The notes: generated from the letters alone by a model not told the origin. A stretch of 64,000 bases of DNA from Spiroplasma endosymbiont of Crioceris asparagi (GCF_964020035.1 NZ_OZ026475.1:496001-560000); one strand, 5' to 3'; shown: positions 1 to 9,779, counted from the stretch's first letter. Program-made: numbers and translations.

Positions 1-113
1 TCTTCTTGAACTATTCCATACATAGTTACACTATGACCATTATCTGAAAGAACATTTGCTAACACTGTTCCATATGCTCCAGTTCCAATAACTGTAAAAT
101 TTTTAATATCCAT
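1..113 (-). CDS. gpsA: Glycerol-3-phosphate dehydrogenase [NAD(P)+], N-terminus only
   Basis: Only the first 37 or so residues are in the window; the gene runs off the left edge. The peptide starts MDIKNFTVIGTGAYGTVLAN, a Rossmann-fold dinucleotide-binding loop (GTGAYG, the GxGxxG type) directly at the N-terminus, followed by a beta-strand/helix repeat (DNGHSVTMYG) typical of GpsA. The family interconverts dihydroxyacetone phosphate and sn-glycerol-3-phosphate for phospholipid synthesis in the cytosol. It starts 2 nt after the stop of der, so the two are almost certainly co-transcribed, and der-gpsA neighbourhood is common in Firmicutes and mollicutes. Another NAD-binding dehydrogenase is possible because only the fold is visible, but context favours GpsA. 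Confidence 0.8.
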   Translation of the reverse strand, partial: MDIKNFTVIGTGAYGTVLANVLSDNGHSVTMYGIVQE

Positions 114-115
114 TT

Positions 116-1426
116 TTAAGTCCTTTCCCTAACAATAATGTTTATTGGCACACCCTTAAAGGCAAATTGATTTCTAATCTGATTTTCAATATATCTTTTG
201 TAAGAAAAATGCATATAGTTAACGTCATTTACAAATAAAACGAATGTCGGAATATATGCATCTACCTGCGATGAATAAAGAATTTTTAATCTTCCTCCAT
301 TGTGGTTTGGTGCAGGATTTAATAATTGTGCTTTATTTATTATCTCATTAAGAACGCTAGTTCTAACTCTTTTTTTCAAAGAAATTTTAATGCCTTCTAC
401 TAAATCGAAAATTTTGTGTACTCTTTGTTTTTCAATAGCACTTGTAAAAATTATTTCTGCATATTTTAAATATTTAAAATAAGCTCTAATTTCTTCTTCT
501 TTTTTAAGAATTGTTGTTGAATTTTTATCTACTAAATCTCATTTATTTGCAATTATTAGAATTGGTTTTTTTTCTTCGAATGCAAACCCACCAATATTAG
601 TGTCATGATCAGTTACTGGTTGTGAAATATCAATTACTAATAACACAACATCTGCTTTGTTAATTGTTGAGATTGATCTCAAATAACTATATTTTTCTAA
701 GTTTTCAAAAATACGGCCTTTTTTACGCATCCCAGCAGTATCTACAAGTGTGTATTCATTGTTTTTGTATACAAAACTTGAATCCACTGAATCAGTTGTT
801 GTTCCAGGAACATTAGAAACAATCATTCTTTTTTCATTTAAAATTGCATTAACTAAACTAGATTTACCAACATTTGGTTTACCAACAATAGCCACTCTAA
901 AATCATTTTCTGATTCTGTTACTTCTGGTTTTTTTATAACTTCAATTGTTTTGTCTAATAAATCACCAACACCAATTCCATGTTCAGCAGAAATCATAAT
1001 TGGCATTCCTAATCCTAAAGTCATAAAATTATATGCTTCGTCAATTTGAGTTTTATTATCATATTTATTAACAATTAAAATAATAGGTTTTTTAGTTTTG
1101 TAAAGAATTTTTGCAACTTGTTTGTCATCTTCTTCAATTCCACGTTTGTAATCAATTACAAAAATAATGGCATCAGCTTCTTCGATGGCAATTTCAGATT
1201 GCATGCGAATCTCTTTTGAAAAATCTGTTTCTTGTAAAGTAATACCACCAGTATCTACTAAAATAAATTCTCTATTCAATCATTCTGCCACTGCATAAAG
1301 TCTATCTCTAGTAACTCCTGGAGTATCATCCACAATTGCTTTTCTTTCTTTAATTATTCTGTTAAACAATGTTGACTTACCAACATTTGGTCTTCCAACA
1401 ATTGCAACAATTGATTTCTTACTCAT
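116..1426 (-). CDS. der: Ribosome biogenesis GTPase Der (EngA)
   Basis: A 436-residue double-GTPase protein acting in 50S subunit assembly. The first G domain begins at once with a P-loop (GRPNVGKS, about residues 10-17) and a DTPGVTRD switch; the second P-loop (GKPNVGKS) with PGTTTDS follows near residue 180. Both NKxD-type motifs and a C-terminal KH-like segment are present. The frame crosses in-frame TGA codons that fall at Trp positions, for example AEWLNREF. The ATG at 1426 is preceded by AGGTG; it sits 2 nt after the cmk stop, the cmk-der pairing known from Firmicutes. Length matches the family. Confidence 0.96.
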
Positions 1427-1428
1427 TG

Positions 1429-2091
1429 TTATTCACCTGATTTTTCTTTAATTATGTTAATGATTTCGTTAATGATTTCTTCTTTAGATTTAATTGATGT
1501 ATCTACTAAAATTGCGTCACTAGTTTTAATTAATGGTCCTACTGTTCTATTTTTATCAGATTCATCTCTATCAAAAATTTGTTGTTCAATATTTTCTAAA
1601 ATATTTGGTTCTATGTTATTTTTTTTATTTTGTTCATATCTTCTTTGAGCTCTTATTTTGTAATTAGTATCAAAATAAAATTTTAAATCTGCATTGGGTA
1701 GAACAACGCTTGTGATATCTCGACCAATCATAATTATTCCCTTAGTTGCTAATTTAGATAAAATATTTGTTAATTTTTCTCTAACTTGTGGAACAGGAGT
1801 AATTTTGTTTATATTTGAAATTACTTCATTGTCAAAAAGATATTCATTATAATTTTGGCCATTCACAAAAACAATATTGTTTTGAAAATAGCAATCAAAT
1901 TTAGAAAGTGAATTTAAGATTGATAATTGGTCATTAAAGTTTGTATTTTGATCTACACAAAATTTTGTGAAAGCACGATATATTTTTCCTGAATCAATTA
2001 TTTCATAATTAATTAATTTAGCTACGTGTTCCATAGTTGAACTTTTACCACTACCAGCTGTACCATCAACAGCAATTACAATCTTATTCAT
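1429..2091 (-). CDS. cmk: Cytidylate kinase
   Basis: Phosphorylates CMP and dCMP with ATP to the diphosphates, feeding RNA, DNA and CDP-lipid synthesis. The 220-residue product starts with a P-loop ([10 protein letters not shown], residues 9-18; the family usually has GPAGSGKS), followed by a GKIYRAFT segment corresponding to the (d)CMP-binding GxxYRA motif, [13 protein letters not shown] (RDIGTVV motif) and a late RDxxDxxR-like stretch (DRDESDKNR) of the lid. It lies upstream of der with 2 nt between them and downstream of a small membrane-protein gene, all in one direction. Identity is secure. Confidence 0.95.
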   Translation of the reverse strand: MNKIVIAVDGTAGSGKSSTMEHVAKLINYEIIDSGKIYRAFTKFCVDQNTNFNDQLSILNSLSKFDCYFQNNIVFVNGQNYNEYLFDNEVISNINKITPVPQVREKLTNILSKLATKGIIMIGRDITSVVLPNADLKFYFDTNYKIRAQRRYEQNKKNNIEPNILENIEQQIFDRDESDKNRTVGPLIKTSDAILVDTSIKSKEEIINEIINIIKEKSGE

Positions 2092-2100
2092 AAACTCCCC

Positions 2101-2772
2101 TTATTTTAAAAACATTATCATAAACAATAACATCATAACAATTAGTATTACACCAATTGTTATTATTAATATATTTATTTTTTTAGAAGCAAATTTTTTA
2201 CTATCTTGTTTTAGTTTAGTATAAATTTTTTCATTTGCCTCATTTGTTACATCAATCATTTTGTTAATTGTTCGTTCATCATTTTGACGCATTGCCTCAA
2301 TTTTATTTGGTTCTAGATCAGTTGTTGCAACAACCCTTTGACTAATTAAAATTGAATTTATACGTTCTTGAAATACTTTTTCAGTGTTTAAAATGTTTTT
2401 ATAAAAATTTTCAAACTTTTCATCATCAATATTAAGATTGTTAGTTGATTCTTCTTCTATAAATAAATTTTCATTTTGATTATTTTTTTCAAAATTAATA
2501 AGTTCTTTGAAATATCTTCTTAATTCATATTTGATTTCTTCTGATATTAAATTAGAACTTTTATCTTTATCTAAATAAGGTCTTTCAATGTCATAATTTT
2601 TTATAAAAGCAGAGACTTTAGGATTAAAGTAATTTTTATCTACAGCAATTAATGTTTCATTAATATTATAGATTGCATTTTTTTGTTCTTCGTTCAAACG
2701 ATGTTGTTCATTTTTCTTAGCAATTTCATTATGAAGTTCTTTGAAACGTTCCATCCTTGTTTGTTGCGACAT
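2101..2772 (-). CDS. Hypothetical tail-anchored protein
   Basis: 223 residues, function not recognised. The first 195 residues are charged, rich in Lys, Glu and Asn, and predicted helical, with no signal peptide. The last 25 residues form a single very hydrophobic helix (about residues 199-222, IILIMMLLF-rich) that ends in Lys, the layout of a C-terminally anchored membrane protein with a cytosolic domain. It ends 9 nt before the cmk start and has its own likely promoter (TATAAT at 2806-2811) and an AGGGG ribosome-binding site. Order and spacing suggest it heads the cmk-der-gpsA operon. I see no catalytic motif. Confidence 0.8.
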   Translation of the reverse strand: MSQQTRMERFKELHNEIAKKNEQHRLNEEQKNAIYNINETLIAVDKNYFNPKVSAFIKNYDIERPYLDKDKSSNLISEEIKYELRRYFKELINFEKNNQNENLFIEEESTNNLNIDDEKFENFYKNILNTEKVFQERINSILISQRVVATTDLEPNKIEAMRQNDERTINKMIDVTNEANEKIYTKLKQDSKKFASKKINILIITIGVILIVMMLLFMIMFLK

Positions 2773-2805
2773 AAAAAATTCCCCTAATGTAATATAACTA
2801 ATACT

Positions 2806-2811
2806 ATTATA
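2806..2811 (-). promoter_or_regulatory. Putative -10 box of the tail-anchored protein-cmk-der operon
   Basis: Perfect TATAAT on the minus strand 34 nt upstream of the ATG at 2772, in the 57-nt gap between two co-directional genes; no clear -35 was seen, as is usual in mollicutes. Confidence 0.5.
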
Positions 2812-2829
2812 TATACATTTTAGAGGGAA

Positions 2830-3627
2830 TTAGTAAGCAAAGTGGTGATTTATAATTCTTGTTTTTGGTTCAATAAAAAATATTGCAATTGAACAAATTG
2901 AAAACCTAATAAATTCAGCGACTAGCAATACCAATAAGTGTCAATTTTTACCATCAAGAAATTGATTTAATGAACCATCTTGTGCTTTGGAATCTTGAAA
3001 TCCATTCATTGCCCACATAGAAATTACTGTTCCCAGTGTAAATAAAATTGTCCCAATAATAATTATAAAAAATTGTGGAAAAATTCTTTTTAAAAAATCA
3101 ATGTGTTTGTTTGTTTCCTTATGATAGTTAGAATTTTTAAATACTACATAATAAAAGAATCATATTATAAAAATCATTACTGGATATACAAATGAATCAA
3201 TCATTGTTTGAAATCAAAAGTGATCAGGATCTATTATCATTCCATGAATCCATGGTAATAAAAATGCAATAATGCAACCAAATAATGGCCCAATTACTGG
3301 TGAGGCAAGAACTAATACTAAAAAGTCTAGTATTCTAATTGGCACTTTTATTCCACCAAATAATGCCTCTAAAGAATCTTCTAGTAAACTATCAAGTCAT
3401 GTAAAAATTAACGCTAGTGCTAAAAAAACACCAGAGGCAGCAATTTTAAAAATTAGCTCTCTTCTATTTCTAAACTGATATGCTCTTTTAATTGAAAAAT
3501 CTTCATCAGTAACATCATCATGTGTTCCGCTTGCTGTAATATGGTGAATTCCATGATAGTGATCTTTTTTTTCTTCAGTTTCAGAATGACCTTCAATTAT
3601 ATGATTTATGTCTTTTTCTTCAATCAT
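2830..3627 (-). CDS. ECF transporter S-component-like membrane protein with His-rich N-terminus
   Basis: 265 residues read with UGA as Trp. The first 60 are cytosolic and rich in His and acidic residues (KDHYHGIHH, GTHDDVTDED); they are followed by about six hydrophobic segments. The stretch from residue 65 on (IAASGVFLALALIF, then a loop, IKVPIRILDF, then SPVIGPLFGCIIAFLLP) has the build of ECF-type substrate-binding subunits: helix, amphipathic loop, and a small-residue-rich GPxxGxxxA helix. The substrate cannot be read from sequence. A second S-component-like gene (3697-4314) lies next to it, but a terminator separates the two. No ECF ATPases lie in the window; in this group they are usually encoded elsewhere and shared. 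A generic membrane protein remains possible. Confidence 0.55.
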
Positions 3628-3663
3628 TTTAGTTTACCCTCTAATATTTTTATTATACACAAA

Positions 3664-3698
3664 AAAATCTAAATTATAAAAATTATAATTTAGATTTT
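3664..3698 (-). terminator. Rho-independent terminator
   Basis: Perfect inverted repeat AAAATCTAAATTATAA with a 3-nt loop, running into T-rich sequence on the minus strand. It overlaps the stop codon of the 3697-4314 gene. Confidence 0.8.
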
Positions 3699-4314
3699 AA
3701 AGATATTTAAGTGCTCGTTGAGTTGCTAAAAAAATTAGTAAGTTAACATAGTATTTACAAATAATAAATCCAGTTAAGATTCAAAAAAAATGAGATGAGT
3801 GTTTTAAACCCGAAACACCATAAATATCTAAAAATATAAAGTAATTAAACATACACATTATGCTTGCACAAATTGCTGAAGGTACTACAAATAAAATAAA
3901 AAACATAATCTTTGCTCTTAATTTTAAAAAGGCAAATTTTTTTTCTTTATTATCTTTACTTTTTAAAATTATATAAAACAGCATATCTACTAAAATTATT
4001 TCAACAAAATCTGCTAACCATAAAACACAAACTCCAATTGGTTCTGATCCTGGAAAATACGCTAATCGTAACCATGAGGCCGCTGTAACTCCAATCAAAG
4101 TATAAAATAAGTTTGTTCTTAATATTAAATAAATATATATAAATCAATTTATTTCAATAACTAAAAAACCTTCAAACGGGATTAATTTAGTTATTAAGCT
4201 AAATAACGAAAATAAAATAGACAAAGCTACGCAAAGTCCTGTGTCTGAAATTTTAGAAACTGTAGGTTTAAAATAATTTACTGCTTTTTCTATTTTAAGA
4301 CGAAAAAAAATCAT
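3697..4314 (-). CDS. Integral membrane protein, ECF S-component-like
   Basis: 205 residues. I chose the ATG at 4314 (MIFFRLKIEK) because GGAAGTGG lies just upstream; an in-frame start at 4374 would overlap ppa. After about 30 charged residues come about five transmembrane helices: TGLCVALSILFSLFSLITK, then FLVIEINWFIYIYLILR, then TLIGVTAASWLRLAY, a VCVLWLADFVEIILVDMLFY helix, and a C-terminal pair. The small-residue helix after a short amphipathic loop resembles S-components of ECF vitamin transporters (FolT, RibU), but no signature fixes the substrate. It is divergent from ppa, sharing a 58-nt promoter region. Confidence 0.5.
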
Positions 4315-4342
4315 TGTTCCACTTCCACATTTAAATATATTA

Positions 4343-4348
4343 TATAAT
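4343..4348 (+). promoter_or_regulatory. Putative -10 box of ppa
   Basis: TATAAT 24 nt upstream of the ppa ATG inside a TA-alternating tract; the reverse strand of the same tract can serve the divergent membrane-protein gene. An AAGGAG ribosome-binding site follows at about 4363. Confidence 0.5.
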
Positions 4349-4372
4349 ATAAGAAATGTGTTAAGGAGAAAC

Positions 4373-4948
4373 ATGGCAAAAAATAATGAAGAATTAATTG
4401 TGGAAATGATTGTAGAAATTCCTAAAGGGAGTTCAAATAAATATGAATATGATGAAGTAAGTAAGTCAATTTCATTAGATAGAGTGTTGTATGGAGCAAA
4501 CTTTTATCCAGGAGAATATGGTTTTATACCTGAAACACTTGACTGAGATGGTGATGCATTGGATGTTATTTCTTTAATTACCTACCCTACTTTTCCTGGT
4601 GTAAAAGTTAGAGTTCGTGTTTTAGGAACTATTAAAATGATTGATGCTGGTGAGATTGATACAAAACTATTTGGTGTTTTAGCAGATGATCCAAGATTTA
4701 AAGATTTTAATGAACTAGGTGATGTTCCCCAACATTTAAAAGATGAAGTAGAAAATTTCTTCTTACAATATAAACAATTACAAAAAAAATCAGTTGTTAT
4801 AAATGGTTGAGGCGATAAAAAACATGCTATTCAAGAAATTGCAGAATGCAAAGAAAGATACCAAACTTATAAAGATAGATTGCAAGTTCCTGGTGGAAAA
4901 GAAGCCATCTTAAAAGAATGAGAACAAAAAGGATTAGGTAAAGCCTAA
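4373..4948 (+). CDS. ppa: Inorganic pyrophosphatase (family I)
   Basis: Hydrolyses pyrophosphate to phosphate in the cytosol, pulling nucleotide polymerisation and tRNA charging forward. The 191-residue product carries the family I core: YPGEYGFIPETLDWDGDALD with the metal-binding DGDALD (D-x-D-x-x-D arrangement), then VLGTIKMIDAGEIDTK and GVLADDPRF. Three in-frame TGA codons encode Trp (DWDGDALD, NGWGDKK, KEWEQK). Start is the ATG preceded by AAGGAG; the in-frame upstream ATG (MLRRNMAK) lies ahead of that site and is rejected. Length is near that of bacterial homologues. It is one of four plus-strand genes and is convergent with the 4955-5740 gene. Confidence 0.96.
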
Positions 4949-4956
4949 TCTTTTTT
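4932..4956 (+). terminator. Rho-independent terminator of ppa
   Basis: Stem GATTAGG / CCTAATC with a TAAAG loop, followed by TTTTTT. The stem includes the last ppa codons and the stop; the T-run overlaps the stop of the convergent gene. Confidence 0.85.
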
Positions 4957-5740
4957 ATATCATTGCAAAAGGACCAAAATACTTTACATTTTCTGTTTTT
5001 ACATTTAATCTAATAATTTGAAAATCAACTTTTGGAATATTAACTGAATAAGTTCTTGCAGCAACAATATCTTCAACATAGCCACGTAATTCAGTTTTAA
5101 AGAATGCTGCCATGTCTTTTTCATACATACTTTCAATAATTGTTTTTTTGTTGTTGGCATAAAGTATGCAAAATAAATAAATAAAAAACATTATAAAAAA
5201 GATAAACAATAAAAATAATAAAATTATTTCAATTAATATATGGTGTTTTGCTAAAAACATTTTGTTTGAATAATGATCTAATAAATATAAAGAAGCAATA
5301 AAGACTGCACTAATTAAAAATAAATTTCTGCAAAATGAAGGAATTGTTGTTGTGACTAATTTTCAAAATCTGATTGCTTTATTTTTTTTAAATAACATAG
5401 CATTAAATCAAATTGAAGCCAATACATAATCTAACTCATAACCTGCAGAAACTTGTTTTCATTGCGGAACAATAATTTTTTTTTGTTTTTTATTTAAATG
5501 ATTATAAATTGATGAATAATAATATTCATTAGAATATTCAAAGGTTAAATCAGAATTTAAATACTTAATTGCTGCATCACCAGTTTCTTGAATAATTTTA
5601 TCACTCACTGTTAGTGAACCATTATTAATACTAGGAACTTGTGCTCTACCATAAATAAATGTAATACTTATTTTTAAACTTAAATAAAACAAGAAAATTG
5701 CAATATCAATAAAAAATATAATCTCAATAAGTATTCCCAT
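4955..5740 (-). CDS. Membrane protein, possible degenerate YugP-like metallopeptidase
   Basis: 261 residues. One transmembrane helix at residues 4-26, a soluble stretch of about 100 residues, then two hydrophobic hairpin helices (about 130-150 and 165-195) and a C-terminal soluble tail. No family is certain. The order N-terminal helix, a segment with an ETGD motif (residues 52-55), then a motif at 101-105 (YELDY) flanked by SAG and VLAS recalls the YugP family of membrane zinc peptidases, whose catalytic motif is HEVGHA. If so, both metal-binding His are Tyr here and the enzyme would be inactive. That alignment is by eye. It starts at a good RBS (AAGGTG) and ends convergently against ppa. Confidence 0.6.
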
Positions 5741-5771
5741 AATATCACCTTACTTTGATTATATATCTTTA

Positions 5772-6485
5772 TTATTCTTTTACATTGTGATATAAATTTT
5801 GCACATCTTCTAGTTCATTTAATTTATCACATAATTTTTCAAATTTAATTTTATTTTCACCATCTAATATAACTTCTTCATTAGCTAACATTGTAGTTTC
5901 TGCAATTTTGTAATTTTTAATTTTTTTATCTAAAGCTTTTTTTACATCATTAAATGCAGTAAATGGTGCATAAACTATTGTCATTTCATCTTCTTCAACA
6001 ACATCATTAATTTCAACTTCTGCTTCAAATAAATATTCAAATGTTTGTTCTACATTCATTTCATCAAATCCAAAAACACTACAATCATGGAATGCATAAC
6101 TAACAGCTCCTGCTGTTGCTAATTTTCCGCCATTTTTATTAAACACATCTCTAATTTCTGAGATTGCTCTATTCACGTTTGATGTTAATGAATCAACAAT
6201 AATCATTGACCCACTAGGTCCATAACCTTCGTATCTATTTGACACATAGTTTTCATGATCATTTCCTTGAGCTCTTTTAAGTGCTCTTTGAATTGTATCA
6301 TTCGGAACTTGTTTAGTTTTTGCTTTATCAATAGCTGCACGCAAAGCTAAATTCGCATTGGGGTCAACTGATCCACCCTGTTTGGCAGCTAAATAAATTT
6401 CTTTTGCTGCCCTTCCATTAATAGCTGATTTCACTGCCCCAGTTTTGGCCATTGATTGTTTTCTAACTTCAAATGCTCTTCCCAT
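5772..6485 (-). CDS. yebC: YebC/PmpR-family protein
   Basis: 237 residues, starting MGRAFEVRKQSMAKT, the variant start seen in mollicutes and Firmicutes of the YebC/TACO1 family. It contains the hallmark YEGYGPSG motif near residue 85 and the conserved ALRAAIDKAK and PNDTIQRAL segments before it. Members bind DNA as transcription regulators or the ribosome, where newer work implicates the family in translation of proline-rich stretches; the sequence does not decide between these. It begins 3 nt after the stop of the kinase gene upstream and is last in a run of ten co-directional genes. Confidence 0.95.
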   Translation of the reverse strand: MGRAFEVRKQSMAKTGAVKSAINGRAAKEIYLAAKQGGSVDPNANLALRAAIDKAKTKQVPNDTIQRALKRAQGNDHENYVSNRYEGYGPSGSMIIVDSLTSNVNRAISEIRDVFNKNGGKLATAGAVSYAFHDCSVFGFDEMNVEQTFEYLFEAEVEINDVVEEDEMTIVYAPFTAFNDVKKALDKKIKNYKIAETTMLANEEVILDGENKIKFEKLCDKLNELEDVQNLYHNVKE

Positions 6486-6488
6486 AAT

Positions 6489-7091
6489 TTATTCCTTTAA
6501 TTGTGAAATTATAGAATTTACTTTTAATTCTATATCATCTTCGTTTGCATCAATAACAATAAATTTATATTTATCTTTTAATGATTCATAACATTCTTCA
6601 TATTTTTTATTTAATGTTTCTCAATATAATCTTTCAACATTTTGTTCTTCTGGACGATTTCTTTGCTTGACACGTTCAATTGCTTTATCTGTTGTTACTT
6701 TTAAATAAACTATATAATCAACATCTAATTTATGAGTTAATTTTAATGCAAACTTAATAACGTCATTAAAAAAACTTTTATAAGTTTCATGATCTCTTTT
6801 ACTAATTAATCCCAGTTCTCTTTGAACTTCAACAAAAATTGGATCTTCTAAAATTATTCTGTCAAAAATTATGTTATTTGTATTTTTTGATTGAATTAGA
6901 AACTTAGACTTGTTCATTAAGATATAAGTTTGCATATGAAATGTTCACTTTTTAATATCTTTATAATAATCCTTTCAATAAGGATTTTCGTCATATGGTT
7001 CTAAAAAAAGTTGATAACCTAATTTTTTAGACAAAGAATGTGAAATAGTAGTTTTACCTGAACCAACCGTACCAAATACCGCTATCTTCAT
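6489..7091 (-). CDS. Deoxynucleoside kinase (dAK/dGK type), copy 1
   Basis: Phosphorylates deoxynucleosides, probably deoxyadenosine and/or deoxyguanosine, for salvage of dNTPs. The 200-residue product has a P-loop (FGTVGSGKTT, residues 6-15), LEPYDENPYW, the catalytic DR pair in FDRIILEDPIF, a KQRNRPEE lid and a late YEECYESL segment, as in mollicute and Bacillus dAK/dGK. In-frame TGA encodes Trp in YWETL. Its ATG abuts the stop codon of the paralogue at 7092-7697 (TAAATG), so translation is coupled. The two copies probably differ in base preference, which cannot be assigned by eye. Confidence 0.9.
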
Positions 7092-7697
7092 TTACTTAGT
7101 CAATTTTTTTAAGTGTTCAATCACTTCACTTGCCTTTTTTTCTAAATTATCATTTTCTGCATCAATTACTAAAAAATTAAACTTGTTTTTGTTTTTTTGG
7201 TAAAAATCTTCATATCTTTTATTTAACAATTCTCAATATGAATGATCAGCGGCCACTTCTTGTGGACGACCTCTTTCAACAATTCTTTCAATTGATTTTT
7301 CTGCAGATAATCTTAAATATACAACTACATCAAAATTTGCTCTTTCTTGTAGTGAAGGTAAAACTACTTCATTATAAAAATTATTATATGTTTGAAAATC
7401 AATATCATTCATTCTTTTTAAATCATGATTAACTTGCACAAAAATTGGATCTTCTAAAATTGTTCTATCAAAAATTACATTTTTAATGTCCATTGCGTGA
7501 ATTAATTGACGACTTCTTGCTGTCAACATTCATATTTGCATTTTAAATATAAAATTTGGCATATCTCTATAATAATCATCAAAGTATGGATTATTATCTA
7601 CTGGTTCTGGAAATATTTCAGCATTTAACTTTTTTGAAAGTATTTCAGACATTGTTGATTTTCCGGCACCAACTGTACCAAAAAGCGCTATTCTCAT
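7092..7697 (-). CDS. Deoxynucleoside kinase (dAK/dGK type), copy 2
   Basis: 201 residues, a paralogue of the downstream gene. It shows P-loop FGTVGAGKST (residues 6-15), FPEPVDNNPYF, FDRTILEDPIF with the catalytic DR, ERGRPQE lid, and SYWELLNKRYEDFY. Role as for its neighbour: first step of deoxyribonucleoside salvage. The start codon lies inside the last codons of rluB (10-nt overlap), and the stop codon touches the ATG of copy 1, giving a tightly coupled set. Tandem duplication and divergence is the simplest origin. One copy is likely the deoxyguanosine and the other the deoxyadenosine enzyme by analogy with B. subtilis Dgk/Dck, an inference. Confidence 0.9.
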
Positions 7698-8446
7698 TTT
7701 TGTTTTTCTCCTATGTTTTGTATCTTTATTTTACCAAACAATTTGCTTAATTCTTCCTTTGTTATACTTCTAAATTCACCAGGTTTTAAATTTCCTAAAT
7801 CAAGTATGTCAATATTAGTACGTTTTAATTTTATAAGTTCAATAAAGGCAGACTTTAACATATTTTTAACATGATGTTTGTGTCCTTCGTTAATTGTTAA
7901 ACTGATAAGTGATTGGTTTAATTTTGAATCATAACTGATGATTTTTGCTGCATTTGCTTTAGCTTTATAATTATCTTCAATAATTACACCACTTAATAAA
8001 TTAGTGATTTGTTGCTTACTAACTTCTCCATCGCACAAAGCTTGATAAGTCTTATTAAAATTATATCTTGGATGAGAGATATAATTTGCAAAATCACCAT
8101 CATTTGTCATAATTAATAATCCTGAAACATCATAGTCTAAACGCCCCACTGGAAACAAACGAATTTTTTCTTTTTTAAAAAAATCTGCAACAGTTTTTCT
8201 TTTTTTTGGATCAAACATTGTTGTTACCACACATCTTGGTTTGTAAAAAATATAATATTTTTTAATTGTAGTTTCTAATAGTATTTTTCCATTAATTTCT
8301 ATTTTGCAATCTGTTGAAAATTTAGATCCTAGTTCAGTAATTGTTTTGCCATCAACTTTAACTCTTCCTTCAAGCATAAATTGCTCTGCCCTTCTACGGG
8401 AGCAATAACCTCTTGAGGCAATAATTTTTTGTAATCTATCTTCCAT
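7688..8446 (-). CDS. rluB: 23S rRNA pseudouridine synthase (RluB/RsuA family)
   Basis: Converts a specific rRNA uridine to pseudouridine. 252 residues: an N-terminal S4 RNA-binding domain (RLQKIIASRGYCSRRRAEQF, residues 4-23, and the VKVDGKTI loop) followed by the catalytic domain with GRLDYDVSGLLIMTNDG, whose Asp is the nucleophile. The true C-terminus runs through a TGA (Trp) and ends IGEKQKWE at TAG 7688-7690, so it overlaps the kinase gene by 10 nt; a standard-code reading would stop 2 codons early. It starts 2 nt after the scpB stop, the scpA-scpB-rluB order of Firmicutes. Confidence 0.93.
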
Positions 8447-8448
8447 TA

Positions 8449-9024
8449 TTATTTATCTCGATTCGCTGCGAAAATATCTTTATCTTCATTATCTACTTCT
8501 TTTATTTCTTTTAGTGCTGGTAATTCATCTAAACTATTTATATTAAAATATTTCATAAACTCATCTGTTACACCAAATAAAATTGGTCTACCAGGACCTT
8601 CACTTCTACCAATTTCATGAATTAAATTTCTAAGTCTTAATTTATAAATAACACCATCGCAATTTACACCACGAATATCTTCTATTTGGGCTTTAGAAAT
8701 TGGTGATTTATAAGCAATAATAGAAAGCACCTCTAAAGATGCTGGAGATAATTTAGCTTCTAATTTTACATTTTCTAATTTTAAATAATAATTATAATTT
8801 TCTTTTTTGACAATCATACGGTATTTATCACCAGCAAAATTTTGTATATCTAATCCTGAAAATTTATCATTTTGATATTTTTTTATTAAACTGTTTATTA
8901 TTTTTGTGACTTCAGAACTAGACTTCATTCCTAATAATGTTTTTATATCAGAAACACTAGCTCCAGCATCTCCACTTAAAAATAATAAACCTTCAGTTAA
9001 AGCAATTTTTTTATTTATATCCAT
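8449..9024 (-). CDS. scpB: Segregation and condensation protein B
   Basis: 191 residues forming the winged-helix dimer of the SMC-ScpA-ScpB condensin. It shows the usual ScpB sequence order: an N-terminal helix ALTEGLLFLSGDAG, the VLSIIAYKSPISKAQIEDIRGVN core motif region (residues about 105-127) and GRPILFGVTDEFMKYF near the end. It is part of scpA-scpB-rluB, with 15 nt to scpA and 2 nt to rluB. The tail after residue 175 is acidic and variable. Start ATG is supported by AAGGATACTTG-type purine-rich spacing and by homologous length. Confidence 0.94.
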   Translation of the reverse strand: MDINKKIALTEGLLFLSGDAGASVSDIKTLLGMKSSSEVTKIINSLIKKYQNDKFSGLDIQNFAGDKYRMIVKKENYNYYLKLENVKLEAKLSPASLEVLSIIAYKSPISKAQIEDIRGVNCDGVIYKLRLRNLIHEIGRSEGPGRPILFGVTDEFMKYFNINSLDELPALKEIKEVDNEDKDIFAANRDK

Positions 9025-9039
9025 ACAAGTATCCTTTTA

Positions 9040-9777
9040 TTATTTTATATTTTTTACAAATATATTTTCATTTTCTTGAATAATATTTATATGACCATTT
9101 CTTGCTAAATCCAAAATTGCCAAAAACGTTGCCACCAACATTTGCAATGTAAAGTTTTGTGCAAAAATAAGATCTTCTAAAGCCACAAGTTCATTATTTT
9201 TTGTCTCAAGATATTCCCTAATAGAATGCGCAATTTCTTCGGGCGATACTTCAACTGTTGTCAATGTTTTAATTTCTGGTTGTTTTAGTTTTTGTTTATC
9301 TAACAGTTTTAAAAATATTTTTGCAAATCTATCAATATTGAAATCTATTTTTGCTAGTGGTAAATCTAAATCATCTATTTTTTCAATTTCAATTGAAGTT
9401 TTAGTTTTTGAAATTAATTTAGTTGTTTCTTCTTGAGTTTCTTTAAAATATTTAATAGACTCTTTAATTTTGTGATACTCAATTAATTTTTGTAATAATT
9501 CATTGTGATTTTCTTCATAATTATCTTCAATATCTACAACTTGTTTAGGAATTAATAATTTAGATTTTAATTCAATCAAATATGCTGCCATAACAAGATA
9601 TTCACTTGCAATCTCAATATTTAAATTAATTGTTGATTTGATGAAGTCTAAATATTGATTTGATATTTCTATTAAATCAACACTCATAATGTCCATGTTT
9701 TTTTCTTTTATTAAATGTAATAAAAGATCTAACGGACCTGTAAAATTATTTAATTTGACTTCATTTCATTTATTCAT
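9040..9777 (-). CDS. scpA: Segregation and condensation protein A
   Basis: The kleisin subunit bridging the SMC heads. 245 residues, beginning MNKWNEVKLNNFTGPLDLLL, where FTGPLDLLLHLIKEK is the family hallmark, then AAYLIELKSKLLIPK. The C-terminal winged helix ends FLAILDLARNGHINI, again typical. The start at 9777 lies one nucleotide after the stop of the HEPN-motif gene and precedes an in-frame TGA Trp at codon 4. Standard-code reading would miss the first 27 residues that carry the hallmark. It works in the cytosol on chromosome segregation with ScpB encoded just downstream; SMC is not in the window. Confidence 0.95.
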
Positions 9778-9779
9778 AA

